Shown piece by piece: positions 1 through 4,423 of a stretch of DNA of 5,152 nt. The number at the start of each line of letters is the position of its first letter. Position 1 is the stretch's first letter. The notes under the pieces were generated by a model. That model ran no database searches, had not been told where the DNA came from, and saw nothing but the letters and a program-made list of their open reading frames with translations. The stretch spans positions 1 through 5,152 of the forward strand of contig JAIUYC010000405.1 in assembly GCA_020216575.1 (NCBI GenBank), given 5' to 3'. A program made the position numbers and the translations under genes. This DNA comes from Coleofasciculus sp. S288 (GTDB lineage Bacteria > Cyanobacteriota > Cyanobacteriia > Cyanobacteriales > Coleofasciculaceae).

Positions 1-381
1 AAACCCAACTACCCAGAAGCCCTGTGGAGCAAAGGGAACGCCTACGACCAGCAAAAGCTGCACCTGCAAGCCCTACAACTTTACGAGCGAGCGACCAAAC
101 TCAATCCAAACCTTGCTGAAGCTTGGGTTGACTACGGAGTAGCACTTCAGGGATTTGGTCGCTCCGAAGAGGCAATTAAGGCATTGGACAAAGCCATTGA
201 GCTGAATCGAAATTCTGCCACAGCGTGGAGTACCAAAGGCGAAGCACTTTGGAATATGGGACGCTTCGATAAGGCGATCGCTGCCTTGGACAAAGCATTG
301 CAACTCCAACCGGACAACCAAGACGCCATAAAATTGCGAGACAAGGTACGCAAAGAACTACAGAAAGAAACCGGACGTTAA
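1..381 (+). CDS. TPR-repeat protein, C-terminal part (5' end outside window)
   Basis: The reading frame is open from the first base to the TAA at 379-381, giving 126 residues with no start of its own, so the gene begins upstream. It shows three consecutive 34-residue tetratricopeptide repeats in perfect register, starting at visible residues 5, 39 and 73. Each has the W/Y..G.AL..-G-..eeAi.aldkAl.l.P pattern (for example residues 73-104, AW..KGEALW..GR.DKAIAALDKAL.L.P). A charged helix rich in Lys, Arg and Glu follows (107-126) and looks like the usual C-terminal capping helix. TPR arrays bind proteins or peptides and have no catalytic role, so the partner and any N-terminal domain (kinase, protease, secretion or others) cannot be known from this piece. 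A HIP1 site at 274-281 lies inside the third repeat. The family call is very safe. The specific function is unknown. Confidence 0.93.
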   Translation, partial: KPNYPEALWSKGNAYDQQKLHLQALQLYERATKLNPNLAEAWVDYGVALQGFGRSEEAIKALDKAIELNRNSATAWSTKGEALWNMGRFDKAIAALDKALQLQPDNQDAIKLRDKVRKELQKETGR

Positions 382-453
382 GATAAGCAGTTCATTCAAC
401 ACTTTGGCTAATTACAGCTCATAACTTGTAACCACACTCCGCAAAATGAGGTT

Positions 454-473
454 TTCTGAGAAATCTCTCAGAA
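454..473 (+). terminator. Perfect 8-bp hairpin downstream of the TPR gene, possible weak terminator
   Basis: TTCTGAGA (454-461) and TCTCAGAA (466-473) are exact inverted repeats separated by the four bases AATC. The hairpin lies 72 nt after the TPR stop codon and 141 nt before the ATG of the DM13 gene, where a terminator for the upstream gene would be expected. The stem is only about 40% GC and is followed by a pyrimidine-rich stretch (ATCTTCTC), not a clean T-run, so intrinsic termination would be inefficient. A regulatory palindrome or an RNA-processing hairpin is an alternative. Confidence 0.35.
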
Positions 474-495
474 TCTTCTCGGTTAACTATCAGTG

Positions 496-533
496 TTTTT
501 CACGTAACTTTTCACAAGAGAATCATTTTTCAC
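496..533 (+). repeat. Three TTTTCAC motifs in the gap upstream of the DM13 gene
   Basis: The heptamer TTTTCAC occurs within 496-503, 508-515 and 526-533, and the first and third copies are extended to TTTTTCAC. The motif starts are 12 and 18 nt apart, which is not a strict helical spacing. They are in the gap between 382 and 614, about 80-120 nt ahead of the DM13 start, so a clustered transcription-factor site is possible. The region is T-rich and repeated short words can arise by chance. Apart from this and the hairpin at 454-473, I see no gene or convincing promoter boxes in 382-614. Confidence 0.3.
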
Positions 534-614
534 TCAATCATGTCAGTCAAAATTATTTTAGTCTGAAGCAGAAAGACATTGATATTCTCAGCTTGTATGA
601 CAGCTTTAAAAACC

Positions 615-1166
615 ATGAAACTGCACCACTTAGCACTGCTTGCCTTAGTTTCCCTAGTAACCCTTGGTTGTCAAGGAGGAGTGTCAGAGAGTCAATCGGT
701 GGAAAGCCCTGTTGCGCAAGCTACTGACAGCCCTGCGGTGGAAAGTCCTGTTGCGCAAGCTACTGACAACCCTGCCGTTGAAACTCCTGCTAGCCCCGCA
801 CCAGAATCAACAGCCGCCAAGTCTGGCACGTTTGTTTCTGGGGAACACCCTACGCAGGGGACAGCGAGTATTGTCACCAGAAACGGCAAACCTTATTTAG
901 AACTCGACCAAGCATTTAAAACCTCTGAAATGGGACCCGATCTGGTGGTAATTCTACATCGCTCGGATAACGTGATTGGCTCTACCAAACCACCCGCTTA
1001 CGCCCTTCAAGAGGGAGATTACGTGATTCTTGCCCCATTAGAAAAATTTAGTGGTGCTCAAAGCTATCCCATTCCAGACAACATCAATCTGGAAGAGTAT
1101 AAATCTGCGGCAATTTGGTGTCGCAAGTTCAACGCTACCTTTGGTGCTGCTAAGTTCAACACTTAA
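615..1166 (+). CDS. DM13-domain lipoprotein (putative electron-transfer domain)
   Basis: The product has 183 residues from the chosen ATG. Residues 1-19 (MKLHH, a Leu/Val/Ala core, then VTLGC) form a signal peptide ending in a lipobox-like site, so Cys19 would be lipidated and the protein held on the outer face of a membrane. The lipobox is imperfect, with Thr at -3. Residues 20-69 are a Ser/Pro/Ala/Glu/Val linker. Residues 70-181 match the DM13 domain: SGTF...H.T.G at the start, GPDL at 107-110, the G.QSYPIP segment near 147-153, and the diagnostic IWC (Cys169) followed by F...FGAAKF. DM13 domains have been proposed to take part in redox reactions through this conserved Cys. Their substrates are mostly unknown. 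The same frame is open back to TTG 579 and ATG 597. I chose 615 because the signal peptide then starts normally, but no good ribosome site precedes any of the three. The dehydrogenase follows after 19 nt, so cotranscription is likely. Confidence 0.85.
   Translation: MKLHHLALLALVSLVTLGCQGGVSESQSVESPVAQATDSPAVESPVAQATDNPAVETPASPAPESTAAKSGTFVSGEHPTQGTASIVTRNGKPYLELDQAFKTSEMGPDLVVILHRSDNVIGSTKPPAYALQEGDYVILAPLEKFSGAQSYPIPDNINLEEYKSAAIWCRKFNATFGAAKFNT
699..797 (+). repeat. 39-nt in-frame tandem repeat in the DM13 lipoprotein linker
   Basis: A 39-nt unit starting at 699 is repeated at 738 with only a few substitutions, and a decayed third copy begins at 777. The unit encodes 13 residues, VESPVAQATD(S/N)PA, at protein residues 29-41 and 42-54, followed by VETPASPAPES. 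Because the unit is a multiple of three it can expand or shrink without shifting the frame. It lies between the lipidated Cys and the DM13 domain, so copy number would set how far the domain stands from the membrane. Confidence 0.9.
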
Positions 1167-1171
1167 TTTTC

Positions 1172-1178
1172 AAAGGAG
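1172..1178 (+). promoter_or_regulatory. Strong ribosome binding site that fixes the dehydrogenase start
   Basis: AAAGGAG lies 7 nt before ATG 1186, inside the 19-nt gap after the DM13 stop. The dehydrogenase frame is also open upstream to 1051, but that extension overlaps the DM13 gene and encodes no conserved sequence. This site together with the Rossmann N-terminus MKLEGKVALVTG settles the start at 1186. Confidence 0.85.
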
Positions 1179-1185
1179 AAAAGTT

Positions 1186-1983
1186 ATGAAGCTCGAAGGT
1201 AAAGTTGCCCTGGTAACTGGCAGTAGTCAGGGCATTGGTCAGGCGATCGCAGTTCGTCTCGCTGCTGAGGGTGCCAATATTGTAATTGACTATCGCTCCC
1301 ATCCGGAAGGGGCGGAGGAAACCCTAGCTAAAGTGCAAGCGGCTGGCGGCAAGTGCCATATGGCTGAATGCCCCAACTCTCAGGGTTATGTTCTCAAAGC
1401 TGACTTGGGTGTTGTCAGCGACGTGCGCCGGATGATTGACGAGAGCATTGCCCACTTTGGCAAACTAGACATCCTGGTGAACAATGCGGGGATCGAACGG
1501 CATGCTCCGTTTTGGGAAGTAACGGAAGCCGATTATGATGCGGTGATGAACGTCAACCTGAAGGGCGTCTTCTTTGCCACTCAGGAAATGGTCAAACACC
1601 TGATAGAAACGAAGCGGACTGGAAAAATTATCAACATCAGTTCGGTGCATGAGGAACTGCCCTTTCCCAATTTCACGGCTTATTGTGCCAGCAAAGGTGG
1701 GATGAAAATGCTAGCCCGTAACTTAGCCGTTGAACTGGGTCCATTAGGAATTACAATTAACAACGTTGCACCAGGGGCAATTGAGACACCCATCAACACC
1801 AAACTGTTGAACGACCCCGAAAAGCTAGGCGCTCTGCTCAAGAATATCCCTCTCAGCCGCCTAGGACAACCGCAGGATGTTGCATCACTGGTGGCTTTCT
1901 TGGCTTCCTCCGATGCTGACTACATAACTGGCTCAACCTTTTTTGTGGATGGTGGATTGTTGTGGAACTACCAGGAGCAGTAG
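1186..1983 (+). CDS. SDR-family oxidoreductase, glucose 1-dehydrogenase-like
   Basis: This is a complete classical short-chain dehydrogenase of 265 residues, slightly longer than the usual ~250. The cofactor site is TGSSQGIG at 11-18, with D35-Y-R-S after beta-strand 2. Arg37 and Ser38 are compatible with NADP as well as NAD. NNAG is at 99-102, and the catalytic set is Asn124, Ser153, Tyr166 and Lys170 (Y-C-A-S-K). VAPGAIETP is at 194-202 and FVDGG near the C-terminus. The segment around SSVHEELPFPNF before the catalytic Tyr closely resembles bacterial glucose 1-dehydrogenases, which oxidise beta-D-glucose to glucono-1,5-lactone. I infer that substrate, but SDR specificity is hard to read from sequence and another sugar or a polyol is possible. 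An insertion of about 12 residues at 57-68, with Cys57 and Cys62, interrupts the normal GGK...ADL junction. There is no signal peptide, so the enzyme is cytosolic. It sits 19 nt after the DM13 gene and 159 nt before the invertase. A HIP1 site is at 1243-1250. Confidence 0.88.
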   Translation: MKLEGKVALVTGSSQGIGQAIAVRLAAEGANIVIDYRSHPEGAEETLAKVQAAGGKCHMAECPNSQGYVLKADLGVVSDVRRMIDESIAHFGKLDILVNNAGIERHAPFWEVTEADYDAVMNVNLKGVFFATQEMVKHLIETKRTGKIINISSVHEELPFPNFTAYCASKGGMKMLARNLAVELGPLGITINNVAPGAIETPINTKLLNDPEKLGALLKNIPLSRLGQPQDVASLVAFLASSDADYITGSTFFVDGGLLWNYQEQ

Positions 1984-1993
1984 TAGGAGTTGT

Positions 1994-2068
1994 GAGTTGT
2001 GAGTTTTGAATTTTGAGTTAGGAACATACGCTCAAGACTTAGAACTCACAAGTAAAAACTCGAAACTC
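1994..2068 (+). repeat. Long imperfect inverted repeat between dehydrogenase and invertase genes
   Basis: The 26-nt arm at 1994-2019 matches the reverse complement of 2043-2068 at 21 of 26 positions, with a 23-nt loop. As RNA it would form 22 pairs counting one G-U. The arms are built from GAGTT/TTTTGA words, a low-complexity pattern often seen between genes in filamentous cyanobacteria. No T-run follows, so it is not a standard terminator. It may be a mobile palindromic repeat, or an RNA stem that affects readthrough into the invertase gene. Confidence 0.6.
2005..2019 (+). repeat. TTTGAATTTTGAGTT motif, copy 1
   Basis: This 15-mer occurs again exactly at 3663-3677. Extending the comparison leftward (1999-2019 against 3657-3677) gives 19 of 21 matching positions. 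Both copies lie in intergenic DNA, one on each side of the invertase gene, and this copy is part of an inverted-repeat arm. Confidence 0.7.
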
Positions 2069-2074
2069 TTGAGC
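2030..2074 (+). repeat. Perfect 8-bp inverted repeat overlapping the long hairpin
   Basis: GCTCAAGA (2030-2037) and TCTTGAGC (2067-2074) are exact inverted repeats 29 nt apart. The right arm shares bases 2067-2068 with the right arm of the 1994-2068 repeat, and its left arm lies in that repeat's loop. The two stems therefore compete or would have to be nested with fraying. Confidence 0.5.
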
Positions 2075-2142
2075 AAACCTTGGATAATTTCCCCATAGGG
2101 CAGGTTTCAACACTGCCACCTACAGACAAGAGGAGATTGTAG

Positions 2143-3534
2143 ATGGGAGCGCAAAATAGTCTTATTGAAGCGGCTCAACAAGCACTGGAAAATTCCATTA
2201 TTTATTATCAGGGGGAGCCAGTGGGGACAGTAGCTGCCTCCGATCCTGAAGTAGAGGCACTTAATTATGACCAGTGCTTTGTCCGTGATTTTGTCTCTTC
2301 GGCGCTAGTGTTTCTGATGAACGGCAAACCGGAAATTGTTCGCAATTTCCTTACTCAGACACTAACGTTGCAAGTTTGCGAGAAGAAAATGGACTGCTTC
2401 ACGCCCGGTCAAGGGTTGATGCCAGCCAGTTTTAAGGTGGAATCTAAGGATGGGGAAGAGTATCTAAAAGCTGATTTTGGCGAACAGGCGATCGCAAGAG
2501 TCACACCCATCGATTCTAGCTTGTGGTGGCTAATTCTCTTACGCGCTTATGTCAAAGCTACGGGAGATATTGCACTTGCCTATCAACCGGAATTCCAAAA
2601 GGGAATTCATTTAATTCTGGAACTCTGTTTAACCGCTCGGTTTGACATGTTCCCAACCCTGTTGGTTCCCGATGGTTCCTGTATGATTGACCGTCGTATG
2701 GGAATTTATGGGTATCCCTTGGATATCCAAGCTCTATTTTATGGTGCTTTGCGATCGGCGCAGGAATTACTCCTACCTAACCCAAGCAACGCGACTTACA
2801 TCGAGTCTGTTAATACCCGTTTGAGCCATCTTATCTACCATATCCAGAAGTATTACTGGCTAGATCTAGAGCGCTTGAATGAAATCTATCGCTATAAGAG
2901 CGAAGAATTCGGAGAAACTGCCGTCAATAAGTTTAATCTCTATCCAACATCCATTCCTGAGTGGCTATATGAGTGGTTGCCAGACACAGGGGGTTATTTG
3001 GCAGGTAATCTAGGACCTGCGTGGATGGATTTTCGCTTTTTCGCAGTAGGGAATTTAATGGCAATCCTGACTTCCCTTGCCAACCAACAGCAGTCCCAAG
3101 CGATTATGAACTTGATTGAACAGCGCTGGACAGATTTGGTCGGACACATGCCGATGAAAATTTGTTTCCCAGCCGTAGAAGGTCGAGATTGGCAGACAAT
3201 CACTGGCTGCGATCCGAAAAATATTCCTTGGTCTTACCACAACGGAGGCAATTGGCCTGTTTTACTCTGGATGCTGGCGGCAGCAGCACAGAAGACAGGG
3301 CGAGGGGAACTGATACACAAGGCTCTAGAAATCGCTGAAAACCGCTTACTCAAAGACCAATGGGCTGAATACTACGACGGTAAGAGCGGTCGATTGGTTG
3401 GTAAAGAAGCGAGGAAGTTTCAAACCTGGACAATTGCAGGGTTCTTAGTCGCGAAAGACTTGACGGCAAATCCCGATCGCTTGGCATTGATCAGTTTTGA
3501 AGAAGACTCTAGTGCGATCGCCTGCACCCTGTAA
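2143..3534 (+). CDS. GH100 neutral/alkaline invertase
   Basis: A complete 463-residue enzyme, the usual length for cyanobacterial GH100 invertases. It hydrolyses sucrose to glucose and fructose in the cytosol, and no signal peptide is visible. Family signatures run the whole length: [10 protein letters not shown] at 41-50, the [25 protein letters not shown] block at 112-135, [20 protein letters not shown] at 181-200, [12 protein letters not shown] at 365-376, WAEYYDG at 407-413 and [12 protein letters not shown] at 427-438. Asp183 and Glu409 are the likely catalytic acid and nucleophile. They are 226 residues apart, the same spacing as the catalytic Asp188/Glu414 that I recall for Anabaena InvA. 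The start is supported by AAGAGGAG at 2128-2135, 7 nt before the ATG. The gene lies 159 nt downstream of the glucose-dehydrogenase-like gene, which could use its product. HIP1 sites lie at 2488-2495 and 3514-3521. I leave the symbol blank because cyanobacteria often carry more than one paralogue. Confidence 0.95.
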   Translation: MGAQNSLIEAAQQALENSIIYYQGEPVGTVAASDPEVEALNYDQCFVRDFVSSALVFLMNGKPEIVRNFLTQTLTLQVCEKKMDCFTPGQGLMPASFKVESKDGEEYLKADFGEQAIARVTPIDSSLWWLILLRAYVKATGDIALAYQPEFQKGIHLILELCLTARFDMFPTLLVPDGSCMIDRRMGIYGYPLDIQALFYGALRSAQELLLPNPSNATYIESVNTRLSHLIYHIQKYYWLDLERLNEIYRYKSEEFGETAVNKFNLYPTSIPEWLYEWLPDTGGYLAGNLGPAWMDFRFFAVGNLMAILTSLANQQQSQAIMNLIEQRWTDLVGHMPMKICFPAVEGRDWQTITGCDPKNIPWSYHNGGNWPVLLWMLAAAAQKTGRGELIHKALEIAENRLLKDQWAEYYDGKSGRLVGKEARKFQTWTIAGFLVAKDLTANPDRLALISFEEDSSAIACTL

Positions 3535-3598
3535 AGGGGCGTAGGTACTAAGCCGTAGGAGAAAGCTGAACACCATATTACAACGTTTATCTCTTGTT

Positions 3599-3637
3599 CC
3601 CCCCTTTTTCAAGGGGGGCTAGGGGGGATCTGTTTTT
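3599..3637 (+). terminator. C6/G6 hairpin with trailing T-run, possible invertase terminator and dispersed repeat
   Basis: CCCCCCTT (3599-3606) pairs exactly with AAGGGGGG (3611-3618) around a TTTC loop, an 8-bp stem that is 75% GC. A second G6 run at 3622-3627 offers an alternative right arm that ends 5 nt before TTTTT at 3633-3637. The position, 65 nt after the invertase stop, and the following T-run fit an intrinsic terminator. From memory, the C6...G6...G6 arrangement also resembles a dispersed element common in cyanobacterial intergenic DNA, so the terminator role may be secondary. Confidence 0.5.
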
Positions 3638-3662
3638 ATTGAGATTTCCGGCATGTGAGAGA

Positions 3663-3677
3663 TTTGAATTTTGAGTT
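3663..3677 (+). repeat. TTTGAATTTTGAGTT motif, copy 2
   Basis: An exact second copy of the 15-mer at 2005-2019, in the invertase-cupin gap. Unlike copy 1, I find no matching inverted arm next to it, so here it is a solitary fragment. Confidence 0.65.
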
Positions 3678-3726
3678 GCATATAGGGATTCTCCTCCCTT
3701 GTGGGATACACCTAGATTCACAAGTT

Positions 3727-3789
3727 GTAGGGGCGGGTTTCACTAAGATATCTGCTTCTTACGGCTCAATCCGATAAATCCGCCCACAC
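3727..3789 (+). repeat. GC-rich palindromic element upstream of the cupin gene
   Basis: GGGCGGGTTT (3731-3740) pairs with AAATCCGCCC (3776-3785) over ten contiguous positions, one of them G-U as RNA. Two more pairs form outside a 2-nt mismatch (GT at 3727-3728 with AC at 3788-3789). The 35-nt loop contains the small palindrome AGATATCT. A compact 63-nt unit with terminal GTAGGGGCGGGT-like arms looks like a miniature dispersed repeat of filamentous cyanobacteria, which is inference from memory. It ends 43 nt before the cupin ATG, so it may lie in that gene's promoter or 5' leader. Confidence 0.5.
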
Positions 3790-3832
3790 TCCAATCATTA
3801 AGAACCGCTATATTTTGTAGGAGAAACTTGTA

Positions 3833-4330
3833 ATGACCCTCAATCCAAATGGCATATTGCGTCAACCTGGTTCTGGTTCCTCGTGCTGGGTAATTGATAG
3901 CCACTACACCTTTAAGGCTGTAAGCGAAGACACTGGAGGAGCATATGCACTCATTGAATTGCTGCTTCCACCGCAAAGCGGCGCACCAGCACACATTCAC
4001 AGCCAAGAAGACGAAGCGTTCTACATTCAAGAGGGAGAGGTTGAGTTTCAACTTGATCAACAAACTATTGTTGCAACAATTGGCACATTCCTCCACTCTC
4101 CAAAAGGTCAGCCCCATGGCTTTAAAAACATTGGAACGACACCAGCTAAAATGCTATGTTTGCTTACACCCGCAGGTTTAGAGAAGTTTTTTATGGAAGT
4201 GGGCAAACCTACGGAAAATTGGTCTTTCGACCCTCCTTCAGTGAGTCCCGAAGACATTGAAAAACTTATGGCAACTGCTCCCATGTATGGACTTGAAATT
4301 ATCCCACCATCTCCCGCCGAAATGGAGTGA
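3833..4330 (+). CDS. Single-domain cupin protein
   Basis: A complete 165-residue protein with one cupin beta-barrel. Motif 1 is present as G50...H54-I-H56-x4-E61-x6-G68, with three residues where the consensus has five before the first His. Motif 2, G84-x5-P90-x-G92-x2-H95-x3-N99, matches exactly. His54, His56, Glu61 and His95 would bind a divalent metal such as Fe, Mn or Ni. Residues 115-165 (GLEKFF.EVGKP..., then a helix and YGLEIIPP) form the C-terminal tail seen in quercetin-dioxygenase-like cupins. The reaction is unknown: a dioxygenase, an isomerase or a small-molecule sensor are all possible. There is no signal peptide, so it is cytosolic. AGGAG at 3819-3823, 9 nt before the ATG, supports the start. 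The membrane reductase gene follows 93 nt later on the same strand, so possible joint expression is only suggestive. Confidence 0.9.
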   Translation: MTLNPNGILRQPGSGSSCWVIDSHYTFKAVSEDTGGAYALIELLLPPQSGAPAHIHSQEDEAFYIQEGEVEFQLDQQTIVATIGTFLHSPKGQPHGFKNIGTTPAKMLCLLTPAGLEKFFMEVGKPTENWSFDPPSVSPEDIEKLMATAPMYGLEIIPPSPAEME

Positions 4331-4334
4331 CAAG

Positions 4335-4367
4335 TTTAACAGCGAACGCAGACAAACATCTGTTAAA
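4335..4367 (+). repeat. TTTAACAG/CTGTTAAA palindrome just after the cupin gene
   Basis: TTTAACAG (4335-4342) and CTGTTAAA (4360-4367) are perfect inverted repeats around a 17-nt loop, starting 4 nt past the cupin stop. The stem is AT-rich and lacks a following T-run on the + strand, so it is a poor intrinsic terminator. It could be an operator for the reductase gene starting at 4424, or an mRNA 3'-end hairpin. Confidence 0.4.
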
Positions 4368-4423
4368 AATCGATAAGTGATTGTTGTATAGCCGATAACT
4401 CCAAGCTAGATAGGAGACAGTGG

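Noticed and set aside
446..727. 93-residue + strand ORF overlapping the DM13 gene start
   Set aside because: The product has no recognisable domain, no ribosome site precedes it, and it overlaps the DM13 signal peptide and linker in a different frame.
692..889. Minus-strand ORF with a repeated GLSTAGLSVACAT-like pattern
   Set aside because: The periodicity is only the antisense image of the 39-nt repeat in the DM13 linker. There is no independent start signal.
1051..1185. 45-residue N-terminal extension of the dehydrogenase
   Set aside because: It overlaps the conserved end of the DM13 domain in another frame, and the strong ribosome site at 1172-1178 points to ATG 1186.
2083..2088. GATAAT as a -10 box for the invertase gene
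   Set aside because: No acceptable -35 hexamer lies 16-18 nt upstream, and the extended -10 TG is out of position.
2099..2117. GGCAG/CTGCC short hairpin ahead of the invertase ribosome site
   Set aside because: A 5-bp stem with a 9-nt loop is common by chance and does not cover the ribosome site.
3599..3627. G-quadruplex from the two G6 runs
   Set aside because: Only two G-runs are present on the strand, and the C6 run pairs readily with them. An ordinary hairpin is the simpler reading.
3809..3814. TATATT as a -10 box for the cupin gene
   Set aside because: A start about 7 nt downstream would fall within or next to the ribosome site at 3819-3823, leaving almost no leader.
3743..4117. 124-residue minus-strand ORF opposite the cupin gene
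   Set aside because: It is antisense to a gene with complete cupin motifs and a good ribosome site, and its own product shows no family features.
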